Source: Omphalotus guepiniiformis
Taxonomy: Eukaryota; Basidiomycota; Agaricomycetes; Agaricales; Omphalotaceae
Direction of reading: 5' to 3'
Length of the DNA stretch: 64,000 bases
Assembly (NCBI GenBank): GCA_028554645.1
Contig: JAQOOI010000079.1
Span: forward strand, 1,178,001-1,242,000
The position numbers and the translations under genes are program-made. Below, piece by piece: positions 35,274-46,978 of this stretch; position 1 is the stretch's first letter; every line of letters begins with the position of its first letter. The notes below the pieces were generated by a model. The model was not told where the DNA came from. It did no database searches and was given only the letters and a program-made list of their open reading frames with translations.

Positions 35274-38200
35274 ATGACTATGTTTCGTCAGGTCGTAGCT
35301 GTTGTAGTCCTTGGAGTGGCTGTAGCTGCTTCTGCCGTCCAGACTATCGTTGACCTCAAACCTTTCCTGAACAACAAAGCTGCTGCAACCGAGGGAAATC
35401 TTGCTAGCTTTGACGGTCAAAATGGCTCGTACCCGGCGGAGTACCTGCCAACGGGTACATTGGTGGACGCTGCCATTTCGGTGTGTTTTGCAAGCCTTCG
35501 CGTATGTGTAGTATGCTGAGATCGTATCTAGTATGCTCTTCCAAATTTCACTGATATGTCAGTGCTAGACAACATCAATTGCTCCGGTCAATACATACCT
35601 GTGTCCCCGGGGAAGTACCAGTCTTTTAACTGGCTTGGAACTACGGATGGTGTTGCGTATGTCAACGGAGCTTTCACTGCAATATACGACGACAACAGCA
35701 CAGAAAACCTTGGTTTTGTAGTTGCCCCATGGTGGCTAGGTAATCCTTCAGTTGGGTTCGTGTTCTTCACCATGCTTCGTACCAACTTGATAAACGTGCT
35801 GTAATTTAGGCCTATAACAGCACCCTTCTTGAATGAGGGATTGCCGAATGGAACGACTTATCGTAACTGTACGCACACCTAATCTCGCCGAAAAGCTACT
35901 ATCTCAGCTGAATCGTACTCAGATAACATCACGCGTATTTTCACGTTCCAACACCACACCGACAACTCCAAGACACTTACAGGGCTCATTTTACCCAAGT
36001 GAGCTCGGTTATCTCACTTATGATCCGCTGAAACTCACTGAAATGACTTGCCTAGCGCTACTGGTTCGTCACAACTCACTGGAGTCGTGAGCATCCACGT
36101 ATTCGCCATCACTTTCATTTCCAGCTCTGTACCAGCTCAGGGCAGAGCTTTGCTCAATGTCCAAGACGTTCGCAGCACTACCAAGTGCGTACGCTTTGGT
36201 GTCTCTCCCAAATTGCCAGTCTTCCCGCTTACTGAGTTACCTCTTAGGTTCCGCACGCAGAACGATACACAGATTCAGCTAATTGAAATCACGCTCAACA
36301 ATTTCGCCCTATCCACAGCCAACTCCACCAGCTGGATCACTTCTGCCCAACATATTACCATCGGCTCGTCCTCTGTGCGAACAGTCATACCGGGTATAGT
36401 GAAGCGTCTTCGTGGGGGAGACCAAGTCCGTGTTGTTGTTGGCATCATTAACAATGACAATGTCGAACCTGGGACGCCCATCACCGACGCGCAGGTTTTG
36501 GTTAATGACAAGCCGCTTGGGGGTCAGTGGAACATCACGGCTGGTATTCCAGATTACTATGTAGGCGACGAGAGTCTGATGACGCACGAGAGCGCGGAAT
36601 GGTTCGATGGTGCCAAGTTTGGGCTCATGGTGCATTGGGGTAAGCCAACTAGTCTCCGTTTCCAATTCGTCTCATTCGACGGTCTCTAACGTGCTATCAA
36701 CTTGTGTACGTAGGCATATACTCAGTTCCAGCATGGACTGTTTCAGGCACACAATACGCTGAATGGTATTGGTACTGGCAACACAATCCCGCTAACTCGT
36801 CTTCCGCTGTATGGACGCATCATAAGGAAGTCTATGGCGAGGATTTCCTCTATGACGATTTCTTCACAAACTTCACTGCTTCAGAGTTCAATGCGACGGA
36901 GTTTGTGCAATTTGTTGCGGATATCGGGGCTACATATTGGGTATGATGGCTGGAATGGGTTGATTTCGCTGCTGAGAAGTTTGCTGACTCTCTTTTCTGA
37001 CAGGTCGTCACGTCGAAACACCACGACGGCTTTGCACTCTTCGACACTGGAAACTCCTCGAGCAGGAACACAATCAATTATGGCCCGAAGTACAGACTTT
37101 ACTTCCTATCATCGCGCTCCTGATGGCCTGAATACTGGTTCTAGGCGTGATCTTTTAGGAGAGATTGTTAACGCGACCAAGGCTACTCAGCCTCAACTAC
37201 ACAAAGGGGTTCGTCTGTTGAACCGTCTACTCAATCTTGAACACTCCTCGCTGATATCTCTATAGATTTATTTCTCTCTCCCTGAATGGTTCAGTCCTGC
37301 TTATGCGAAATATGGCCACGCTGATTATGGTCACGATGACCTATATCATCGTCGAGGCGATCCTGGGACCGCAAGTACCTCGCTCCTTGTCTGTGGCAAT
37401 CTCACCCACTGATATAGATCCTTCATCTAGCCTGGATATGACATCCTCCAGCGCACAGGTTTTGCAGGAGGATTGGCACAGTGCGTTCGCTTCTCCCTGC
37501 AGGCGTCATCTTTTTCTTACTATGAGACACGTATGTGTAGCAATGCATACAACTGGAGCGCCCCCTTGGAGCCTTATACCGGTTACGTTGAGGTGGACGA
37601 TTTCCTGCAGGATATCATGAAGCCTCAAATGGAGACAATATTCTACAAATACGAGGCTGATATCCTTTGGTGTGACGTTGGAGGTCCGACGATTTTCCCG
37701 GAAATTGGTGGGTTATATGCATATTCTCACTCTCAAAAAATCGCTACTGATGGGTGTTCTATAAATTGTGTAGCCCCTACATGGTTCAATTGGGCGAAAA
37801 CGAATGGAAGACAGGTGTTGAGCAATGCACGATGTGGTGCCAACTATTCCGATTTCGACGTACGGATGTGTTTCATTATGAGTTTTTCTGTCAACTAATC
37901 GAGCTTCTATACTGTAGAATCCAGAGTATTCTACGACCAACAGTCTCAGTACGTACTGTACTTATTTCCTTTTATCTCGTCTAACCGTCAATACACTCAG
38001 AACAACGAAAGTGGGAAGCAAGCGAAGGCTCCGATCCCTACTCTTACGGCTACAATTCCGACACGCCGTATGAAAACTACCAAAATGCCACCTATCTTCT
38101 TCATACACTTGTAGACATTGTGTCTAAGAACGGGAACTATTTAATCGATATCGGACCTACGGCTAACGGGACTATTGTCCCGCCTTCGAGAGAAAGCCTG

Positions 38201-38662
38201 TTGGAGGTAGGGAAGTGGTTAAAGTTCGCGTAAGTCCATTCCCTTCCTGCGTCTCTGACTTTGACTTACCAAAAGTTTTCAGTGGAGATGCTATATACGA
38301 CACCCAATACTGGTACGTAGCGGCAGAGGAGAACGATATTCGATTTGTGTGTCCATCTTCTCCACCTTGCATCTGTCTACAACTTTCGCTCAATCTCTTT
38401 CTTGTAGACCACGAAAGAGGATGCATTCTACATTATTTCCCTGGCTTACCCTACGAATGGTATTATCCGTGCTACCTCGCCTCTTCCAATTAAAGCAGGG
38501 GATATCGCGGTGTTCCTTGGGGCTCAGAATTCGACAAATGGCGGTGGTCGCAAGGAACTTGAGTGGCACTGGACGGAAGCCGGGGTGTTTGAATTATTTG
38601 CAGACGAAGAAGAGTTGAAGGGTGTTCAGAATGCTTGGGCATTTAAAGTTTTGTATGTGTGA
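35274..38662 (+). CDS. Secreted alpha-L-fucosidase, GH29
   Basis: Hydrolyses terminal alpha-L-fucose from glycans outside the cell. The start is ATG 35274 (MTMFRQVVAVVVLGVAVAASA), a clear signal peptide. An N-terminal fungal extension (about 35350-36560; SGQYIPVSPGKYQSFNWLG, GFVVAPWW) precedes the GH29 barrel. The barrel starts AKFGLMVHWGIYSVPAW and contains YWVVTSKHHDGFALFD, IYFSLPEWF, ADILWCDVGGP (nucleophile Asp in the WCDVG context) and NGNYLIDIGPTANGTI. The C-terminal beta domain ends WAFKVLYV, stop 38660-38662. Many short introns are present; spliced frames join consistently through all GH29 motifs, so the gene looks intact. Its last codons and 3' flank are copied at 40625. Confidence 0.93.
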
Positions 38663-38990
38663 TGGTGAATCGGCCAGTTCAATGTCAAGTAGTGCTTGTC
38701 AGTTGCCAGTGAAACTACGCTCTTTCTAGTTCGGTTGTCGGAGAATTTCGTGACTTGCGATGTCAATCATCTACGACAAGAGGGATACGACATGTTTGGC
38801 TAGGACAGGCTAGGGCAAGAAAGTAGATATTAAATAAGACGAAGTAATTGACCATTCGGTCAGACTGGGTCTGGAAGACCACACATATGTACAGGAACTG
38901 GCAACAGGAATGATTGGGAGACCAGTTCTAGGCGGCCAGCGGGATTAAATCAGAATCAGGCATACACATCCCGCCGCTCCTCTGACGGTT
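38648..38990. repeat. Duplicated block, left copy (fucosidase 3' end / P450 3' flank)
   Basis: Matches 40625-41280 in order, with small indels. Shared strings include TTTTGTATGTGTGATGGTGA, GAAAGTAGATATTAAAT, CATTCGGTCAGACTGG and CCAGTTCTAGGCGGCC. This left copy lacks about 300 bp found in the right copy (about 40720-41030). Confidence 0.88.
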
Positions 38991-39095
38991 TACGCGAATA
39001 ATGTCGGGATTTCTTGATTCATGTCCTGCGAAGATGATTGTCAAAGTCACTAGGGTCTTTGAGGAATGATTTGACAATGAGGTATGCTTCCGTTC
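38990..39095 (-). pseudogene. Broken internal fragment of the cytochrome P450 gene
   Basis: This 105-bp piece matches the P450 exon at 42834-42990 at high identity; on the minus strand it encodes [20 protein letters not shown] in one frame. Relative to the P450, about 47 bp are missing after the CATG at 39022-39025, so the frame is broken. The flanking exons are absent. It directly adjoins the duplicated P450 3' flank, so it is the scar of a mostly deleted P450 copy. Confidence 0.88.
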
Positions 39096-39199
39096 TCTGG
39101 AGGTCTAGCGCGGTGACGAAGCACGACCACACAAACACCAGTTTATCAGGCGTTGCCTCCCCAATCCCTTGTTGATTTCCTTGTTTCCAAACATCCATC

Positions 39200-39762
39200 A
39201 TGGCAGTCTATGCGTTTGCACTCCCCTCTCTCCAGGCTACACACCCCGCCCTTCAAAACATTGATGACATTGATGACTATCCCGAGCTGGGCCGATCCGT
39301 GGCTGCCGGCACCCCTCTAGATGTGACTGACATTATAGCCGCAAAGAGGGCAATTTTCTCGTTGGAGGGGCTCCTACGTGAGTTGCATTGGATCTGATAT
39401 CGAGTTCCATGCTGATTAGTTCGTCCCAGTTACGGGAAACCCTGCTGTCACCCAGGCGATTTTGGAAAGTGCCCATAATCGTCTCGGCCTTCTCAGGGAC
39501 ATGCGTGAGTTACAAGGAGTTACATCGTAAGATTCCCGCCAAGTTTTCCTTATGACGAACTCTAGATGGCACTGCGGAGTATGGCGCGGGGAATCTTGCG
39601 GTCATGATCCATCAGTTGACTCAAGTTGTGCAAAATGGTTTCAACGACATGCAAAATGGTTTCAACGGCGTCTGTGCAAGGCTTGATAGCATTAATGCGA
39701 GGCTTGATAGCACTGAAGTGAGGATTGAGACCGGATTGAGACCCAGTGAGAATTCGGCCTAG
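39200..39762 (+). CDS. Small hypothetical coiled-coil protein
   Basis: Three exons begin at ATG 39200 (MAVYAFALPSLQATHPALQN). Introns are at about 39375-39430 (GTGAGT...CCAG) and 39505-39566 (GTGAGT...CTAG). Spliced, the protein is about 148 aa: an N-terminal segment with DIDDYPELGRSV, LEGLLLTGNPAVTQAILES and NRLGLLRDMHGTAEYG, then a C-terminal repeat helix with VQNGFNDMQNGFNGVC and a doubled ARLDSINARLDS. Repeated short ARLDS-type heptads resemble the coiled-coil tails of many unnamed Agaricomycete proteins. Both junctions keep the frame, which supports a real gene. It sits inside the rearranged fucosidase/P450 interval, so it may have arrived after the duplication. Function unknown. Confidence 0.7.
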
Positions 39763-40624
39763 CGGGACAGTGCCAGATATCAGAGCCGTGCGACACAGTC
39801 TCGTTCTCTATCGTCGTCTATCTCAGTCTGTATACCTCTCGATAGCTTTCGTTTTACTTGTTCCTCTACTCGCTAAACGCACGCGCAGCTGTACTCATGC
39901 GTTGTTAATATTAATGTGCGCTTTTTTCGTTGTCTTTCCTGGGCTCACTCACTTATCCAACTATTTGTTGTCATATCATGTCAGCCACACATTGTCCTGA
40001 CTCCTTACTCTCGAAGAAGACCTCGCACATCGCCCGTATCTTTCAACGAGATTCTAATCAATCATGGGTTTGTACACGCAAATAAAAAGGCTCGAACCTG
40101 AAGCTTGAAGCCGAACTTCAATCAAGCTGGAGGATGTAAAACTTGGGCTAGGTATGTGCTCTGTTGTCATGTTGAATGAATATCTTGATGATAGTTACAA
40201 CTCGCCTTCTCTTCAGAAAAACATTATTTGTGTGATAAAGATATTGCTTCGGGCAAGCAGGAGAAAGGCGGCTACGTCTCTCAAAGGTGCGTGCGCGGCG
40301 ATCCTCTTCAGCGCAGGCCTTAACATCCAATAAAAATGCTCACAGGATTGCCGACAACGAAAGTGCTTGGGATGCAGATCGTGCAGTGGTAGTCAAAGAG
40401 GAAGGAACAAAACAAGGTGCGTGTTTCTGGATGTTTCTGCGACAATTACACTCATGCAATTGGCACAAGGACCACCTCTGACATCAAAGCGCCTTCGGAG
40501 ATCTCTTGAAGGTGTTTGGTTAAGGACAACATCATCGAGCTTGAGAAGGAATACCTTTGGGATAGCTATTCGATCCTAAATACGTCCCGCGCAGCTCTGC
40601 AGGTCTATCCAGCTCGTCTTCAAG
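39763..40624. other. Gene-free stretch
   Basis: I see no coding signal here. It lies between the small coiled-coil gene and the right copy of the duplicated block. Confidence 0.5.
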
Positions 40625-41280
40625 ATTTTGTATGTGTGATGGTGAATCAGCCAGTTCAATGTCAATCAAGTAGTGTTTGCAGTGATGATTGTCGGAGAAC
40701 TTCTTGAGGTGTCAATCATATGCGCGTCTGACACCTTGCATGCTGTCCAAATTATATGCAGTACCTCAGAGAGGAAACACCGAACAGCGACGCACCATAT
40801 GACTGATTTCAAACGATTCTATCAGAGTCCCTCACAGTACTCGCAGCACCTATCGGCGAGCGGAATTCACTACACTCAATCTCAAGATCCCACAGTGCAT
40901 GAGAGGACACGCTGCGGTACCGCTGAAGAAATAACGAGAAGTTGTGGCTCGGAATTTACCACTGAGCAGACGTGAGAGTTGACTGAGTTGCGACAACTCG
41001 CTCAGAAGGCAAAGCACCTCCACCTAAGCGAGGAGCTAAGACAAGAGGGGTAGGAGATGTTAATGCTAGGACAGGCTAGGACCTGCTAGGACAAGAAAGT
41101 AGATATTAAATTAGACGAATGGTGGTATGTACATAATTGAACATTCGGTCAGACTGGAAGACCACACATGTACAGGCACTGGTGTATGATTTTGAAGGCC
41201 AGTTCTAGGCGGCCGGCGGGATTAAATCAGAATCTGCATCAAGGGGCATACACATCCTTCGGCTCCTCTGGCGTTCACAG
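40625..41280. repeat. Duplicated block, right copy (3' flank of P450)
   Basis: Homologous to 38648-38990 but longer by about 300 bp (about 40720-41030). That extra segment is either an insertion here or a deletion in the left copy. A tandem CTAGGACAGG/CTAGGACCTG/CTAGGACAAG triplication lies near 41068-41095. Confidence 0.85.
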
Positions 41281-41474
41281 AAAATGGTTCAAGTACTTAT
41301 ACCTGTAGGACGTCTGACATTTACGACTCCTTTCTGATTTGTGTATTGCAGGCTAAGTGAGCGGAAGAGCAGATCTTTTGATTATGGTACATCGTACATT
41401 GGATTAAGGTGATAATTACAACAACAACAACTTGTCTGCCGATAAACAAATGTGCGCCCACAAGTTCATTAACA

Positions 41475-43580
41475 TCATTGGCCGCGCAACTCTAGACTTT
41501 GATTCACAATCTGGTCCACGTCTGCGTAACGGACGGTCATCGTGCAAGGAAAAGGTTCCGGTCGACTACACAACCGATTCAGCATCAGAACTCGCAAAGA
41601 AGGGAGCAGAAGGGTGACGTACACGACGAGTCCTTCATCAAGGAAGTTCATCGGGTCAGGCAATACAATATTGCCGTCACTGTCTTTACCTGGACTAAGA
41701 TCCAGAGCCCACAGTACACAAGCTAACGCGATAAACATCGAGTTGTTGGAAACATGTCGGCCCACGCAAATGCTATGTCAGCCGTATCAATATTCCACCC
41801 ACAATTGACTGGTCCTTAGAGTACTCACCGACGCCCAAAGCCATAGGTTACGTGCGATTCGTCTTTCGTATCTGGAACAGCAGGATTCAGCCTGCCCTTC
41901 TCATCGAGATGACGTTCAGGTCGGAACTCCTCCGCATCTGGTCCGTACACATCAGGATCATGGTTAAGCGCCCTAAAGTCCGTGATCATCAGCTTCTTTC
42001 AATAAAAAAGAAACAAGCGCGCTTCTACTCGCCAGACATTGCCGATGACAATTGTGTCCTTTGGGATAAAGTACCCTTCGTAATAATCGTCTTTGGACAG
42101 CCGGTGAGGAATGCCTAAATCCGAAATTCAACTCACATTGAAATCGGACAAGGAAAAGAAAGATGAAAACGTACTGAGAGGACCCACACCTCTCCATCTT
42201 AGTATCTCCTTGACAATCGCATGAATATACGGCAGATTGTCGATATCCTGGAAGGTTGGAAGCCGACTACGCCCCACGACACGGTCAATCTCCGCCTGCG
42301 CGCGCTTCTGAACTTCTGGATAAAGTACCATGCTTAATATTATCCAAGCCATCTGACCCGATGTCTTGAAGCAATCATGAGCATCCGACTATACGATAGA
42401 GACAAAACCGTACCGTTTCTCCGCCGGCCGCGCTAAGATGAAGAGATCAATAACATATTATGCTAAGATGAACGAGAAAAAGCAACTCACTATAACGTTG
42501 CTGAGCACCACGCGGCTTCTTTGTCAGTTAAATTCCTCGTCGCCTTGTTTTCACTAAGATTAGAAGCAACACTTGCGGTCTGATCTCCCAATTCCATATC
42601 GACGTTGATGTCAATACCATTTGCAAAGCTATCCCCTGCAAGTTTACTACTTACCATATGTTTCTCTACATCTGAGAATAGCCGTTCGAAAAGGCCAGAA
42701 TCTCGAGTAAACCAATCCTCAGCATAACGTCTCCATGCGCACATCCATCGCGGAAGGTGCTCCATCCAGGTAAAGTATTCAACCAAGAAAGCACCTGGAG
42801 CGGCAGCAGCTAGCGCACGTTCCACGAAGCGGTTTACGCGAATAATGTCGGGATTTCTTGAATCATGTATCGGTGGCCGACCGTATATCATGGAAAGCGC
42901 TAAGGAATTGCTACTCCTGCGAAGATGATTGTCGAAGTCACTAGGGTCTTTAAGGAATGATTTGACAATGAGGTATGCTTCGGTTTCTTGCATGTGATGG
43001 TAACTTTTGGACACGCTTACGCTCAAAGCGCTGCAAAAAAGATTGAGATCAGTTACTAGCGGAGACTAGTCGCGGAACATTCGCACTCATGGGCTGCTCG
43101 ACGCATTCTCCTCCATAAATCGTTGTAGGATGTGAACGCAAAAACAAGGCCACCAGTCAGTAATTTTCCAGCCACGATATTACGTGCGCGATCAGAGTAT
43201 ATGGCTTCGAAGATAGATTAGAACTCAGTGTGCAGCTAGTATCAAGACACCTACCAGAACGTCGGTCAAGCAAATCAGCCGCAGCTTTGTGATTCCCTAA
43301 TATCACGACAGGTTGACCGGCGAGGTTGAGATATAATACAGGACCTGCTCCGCCTGCTTGAGTATGATATCAATGTCGTAGTGAGAACAAACGTACCAAT
43401 CTCTTTAGCCCACCGAGTAAACGTGAACCAAGCATTGCGCTTGGGAACTAAATGAAGATGCCCAATGACCGGAAGTGCTAATCCAGGGCTCGGAGGTAGC
43501 TTGCCTCTCGACCGTTGAATATATGATCGTATAAGGATGATAAATGCCCAAAGAATGAAGAGAACCGCATAAGTCTTCAT
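41475..43580 (-). CDS. Cytochrome P450 monooxygenase
   Basis: Haem-thiolate monooxygenase, ER-anchored. The start is ATG 43580-43578 ([20 protein letters not shown], an N-terminal membrane anchor). The hinge [17 protein letters not shown] follows. The I-helix reads AAGGETT after splicing (acceptor CTTCAAG near 42366), then [19 protein letters not shown]. The K-helix ExxR is in KEILRWRG and the PERF-like region in FRPERH. The haem-binding loop YGFGRRICVGR is split by an intron, with its cysteine present. The C-terminus QSLELRGQ ends at 41475. All landmarks are intact. One intron (41973-42032) appears to use a GC donor. The wider CYP64-like clan seen in fungal secondary metabolism is a possible relative; substrate unknown. 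An extra broken fragment lies at 38990-39095. Confidence 0.93.
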
Positions 43581-44400
43581 AGTTGGAGGATAGGCGAAAG
43601 GAAAAGTGGGGATCAACCTTTCAAAGGGATCGAAGCAGGTCTGAAATCTTGAGACTTTCGAGGGAAATCAGAGGACAGCATTATCATGTTTTAACTGTAG
43701 ATATCTAGCCAGGAAAGGAAGAAAGACTTGAGAAAGTTATGTACACGAGATGATGGGAATCCCACAGTTGAAATGTCAGGAAGTTGAAATGTCGGGCGAG
43801 CCGGACCGGATCAATCGATTGAATCCGCTTCGGCAATTTAAATTTTTACTGTCGCGGACTCGCGGTTATCCGCCGGTACTGAACCAGCAATTATCCAGCA
43901 ATTATTGTATGTACTGACATATAAGTACGACGATTGTGATTAAAACCGTCGGGATCTAAAGATTGACTCTCAAAGTTGATTTGCACAAGGAACTTTCGTT
44001 TGTGGGCGCTAGTGTTAGCGGCGTGCGACGTAACGAATAACCTACAACAGCTTGGCTTCGGGTTATGTTTTCCTTTTTCACCATAGTGCGGTCTGAGTTC
44101 AATGGAGCCTGGCCTCAAGTAGCAAATACCACGTAGAGTCGGTCGCCCCAAGAATAAGTGGCAAAACAAGTTTAGGCCGCACCTCGCGACGATCATCAGA
44201 AATTCGTCAGTTGAAGTGGATTCCACTTGGGGCTCGCAAGATTAGCGTCGCAGTATGTGTAGTTTAGGTCTAGAATTGTAAGTAACGGTGAATTACATGA
44301 CTTGGTCTGGATTTGCAGTGTTCCTGAGTAGTATTGCGATAAGTATAGAGAAAGTTTTTCAAAAAAACGAGCGTACGCCATAACGTCACCGACCTGGACC
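43581..44400. other. Gene-free stretch upstream of the P450
   Basis: Includes the P450 promoter. Short minus-strand frames at 43891-44226 have no motif support. Confidence 0.4.
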
Positions 44401-44830
44401 GGAGAACGTTGACCGGAGTTCAGAATCATGACTTCCTCCAACGTCATATGCTATGACAAAAATTAGCCCAAGTTCCCGACTAGTGAGGCGAGACGTCCAC
44501 TCTTGTGTATCGCAACTGGGCGCCGAATGGCGAAATAACCTGATAAGTAAAAGTGTTGGCCACCCACTGTCACGGTCAGTCTGTTTCTGTGGATGATGTG
44601 TACCGTAAGAGCACCGTAAGTGGCCGGCAATAAAAACGAACTACAAGGAGTTACTCACGTCGCCAACAGCATTGATATGGATGACTTTAAGCGTCGAGGT
44701 CGGAGTAACGAAATGCACTTTACGCAACACTGCGGGTCGGTTGATGTTTGCGATCCTGGTAATGATATTCCAAGAGCCAGTGGCAACCACTGTGGTGCCT
44801 TCGAAACGAATGTCCCCCATGGAACTGTTT
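44390..44830 (-). CDS. Tentative small hypothetical protein
   Basis: From ATG near 44823, a frame reads MGDIRFEGTTVVATGSWNII then NINRPAVLRKVHFV and LKVIHINAVGD. A good donor GTGAGT follows at about 44659. After an acceptor in CATCCACAG (about 44588) an open frame continues for about 67 codons to a TGA near 44390. The first exon has coding-like composition (alternating beta-strand residues), but I recognise no family and the second exon is less convincing. Upstream minus-strand frames to 45259 (containing LLAEDPKTNKWVLGMYRG) may belong to the same or another broken gene. Treat as a weak model. Confidence 0.3.
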
Positions 44831-45659
44831 CAGGAGGTCAAATCGAACAGGGAAGACTGTTTATCGCATTCTGATGAAATGGAAGCGCCGACGATACGTA
44901 CGGGATATCTGTGCCCTCTTGAGCCATTTGGTAAAACAGCGAGCTCAGTAAGGACCTAGAACCTTGAAACTCCAACAGAATTAGACAAGATGAATGCGGA
45001 ACCCTAAAACATCGCAGGCACTGATTAGAGAGAACAGCAAGATAGGTACAGAACGTCATACGATCCAGGACTTCAAACAAATTTGCTCCGTAAAAGCAAG
45101 TCCCCTGTCCCGCTCCCTCCGATGGAGATAGACAGATACACCCCTATACATCCCCAATACCCATTTATTCGTCTTCGGGTCTTCTGCAAGTAAAGTTCGG
45201 AAAATGACATGAGAGGAACACCCGAATGTTCCTATCCAGAGGCCGAGAGGGCAGAACAAATGATGGGACCAATAGAGGATACAGTCTAAAGAACTAGCCT
45301 AAAATGCAGTCGAAGCGAGCATGTACCCCACATCGTTAGACCGCAGTTTTCTTTGTTGATGGATGCCTCTGTAAGGTCTGCAATGCAGCTGAGCGAAAGA
45401 TGAGTGCGATAAGCACGAAAATGATTGACTGACGGGCCATACCTTTAGAGGCCTAGCTCTAGTAAGGCTTTAGTAGTCTATCATATCCTGTGCGATGAAG
45501 GAGATCTAAGAAAACGATTTGATATAAGCACTGCACTGCCAGAACCTGAAAACAGATCTTTACCTGATAAGCTAATGATTTTCAATCTCGATTCTCACTT
45601 CCTTCTCTTCATCCGAGTCCGATTAAAGCAATCGGACTGCAATCGGAACTTCATATATA

Positions 45660-45885
45660 CACAGCTGCGCACTAGCGATGGAAATATTTGCAAAGAACTG
45701 TTGGCCAAAAATATGCCGAGTTGATTTTGCAAAGTATTGTACAAATATTTGTGAAACTTATGCAAAGCCTTGTTTTCCCATATTCTTTGCAAATTGTATT
45801 TGCGAAATGTTCACCAACTTCAAATATTTGCATATTTTGTACTCAGAAATTTCCTCAAAGATTTGCAAACCAGCGAAATGATCCG
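45660..45885. repeat. TTTGCAAA-rich AT block, left
   Basis: About 220 bp dense in TTTGCAAA, ATTTGCGAAA, ATATTTGC and TTGGCCAA words; compare the block at 46750-46920. No coding function is apparent. Confidence 0.65.
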
Positions 45886-46145
45886 AAATCTGCCCCAAAA
45901 AGGTAAAGCTGGGTCTAGGGCAATGTTATTCAAACTCCGACGTCTCTGTCAGCATCACGGTGGCGTGATTTGTTTTTTTTACTTCAATGTTTCAACTTCA
46001 ACTTCAACTTCTTCCTTCCCATCTCCCCCTCACTCACCCTACCACCTCCTTGGGCCGCTTCTAGGCCGCTTCCCTCCCTCTCCCTCCCTCTCCACCTTCT
46101 TGAAGAGTGAGCAGTACACGCGGAAGCCACGACCTTGGAGGCTGA

Positions 46146-46544
46146 TGTTCACTGTGCTGCTTGCAATTCCTGGCCTTTCCTTTTCTCCCCTTGGGTTGGT
46201 ATGTCTCCTCCTGTTGTCTTGGTTACCGTCCAGTCTTTAAGTTGGGCATTGCTTAAGAGGATTGCATGGTGAGCGTTTCAATTGTTTACATGTTACGTCT
46301 CATGTTTGTTTGTTCTTCAGTGCATGCCGGACCCAGCACATATCTCAGAGGTATGTGTTGTCCCTTTCCCTCTTTGGTTCTATTGTAGAGCTAATCACCC
46401 ATCATTCTTTTTCAGAGTCCATAGCGAGGGCATTAACTCAAGGTATGTCTAGCATCCTCTTTCATGGCATAGCACAGTTTGAATCTGACCAACTATTATA
46501 CTTTAGGGACAACCAATTTGCCAGCCTAGCGATCCTAATTCGGT
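46146..46544 (+). other. Candidate small spliced transcript (possible short CDS)
   Basis: A pyrimidine-rich run (about 45970-46100), typical upstream of fungal transcription starts, precedes ATG 46146 (MFTVLLAIPGLSFSPLG). Downstream are three well-formed introns: 46267-46319, 46351-46415 (with CTAAT) and 46441-46505. Each begins GTGAG or GTATG and ends TTCAG or TTTAG. If joined, the tiny exons between them stay open in one phase to a TGA near 46544. The first intron needed (46199-46233, 35 bp) is very short, which weakens the coding model. This could be a small protein or a spliced non-coding RNA. No homology recognised. Confidence 0.35.
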
Positions 46545-46749
46545 GAGGTTCCTCAGCCAATATTGGGTCATTGGTGAAGGTCAAGGGCATTGAATCATTA
46601 TATACTACAATGCTTCCTGTAGTTGTTTGTAGTGAATAAATATATATATTTTACTGTCTATTGTGGTCCAAGGAAGCGGGCAAATGAGCGATCGCGAGCA
46701 GTGCGAGAAAAACCCGGGAAAAACCAGCAGTACTATTTGGGAATGTCAT

Positions 46750-46920
46750 CACGTGACATTGCTAGTTTCGCAAATATTTTGCGAAAACATTTCTAAGAAT
46801 ATTGGCCAATATCTATTCCGGAACATTTTGCCTCCTGCTAATTTGCCGACTTTTTGCAAAGTCTTTGCCAAGTCTTTGCAAACTCAGACTTCACATATTT
46901 TTCGCCGAGACCTGGGTATC
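46750..46920. repeat. TTTGCAAA-rich AT block, right
   Basis: Contains TTTCGCAAATATTTTGCGAAA, AATATTGGCCAATAT and repeated TCTTTGC(C/A)AA words. It is compositionally matched to the block at 45660-45885 but not a simple copy. Confidence 0.65.
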
Positions 46921-46978
46921 TGTGTACTTAGCATCATTCACGAACTAAAGCAATGAGGAGACTTACCTGACAAATATC

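Noticed and set aside
36275..36665. Minus-strand frames inside the fucosidase gene
   Set aside because: Complement of well-supported GH29 exons.
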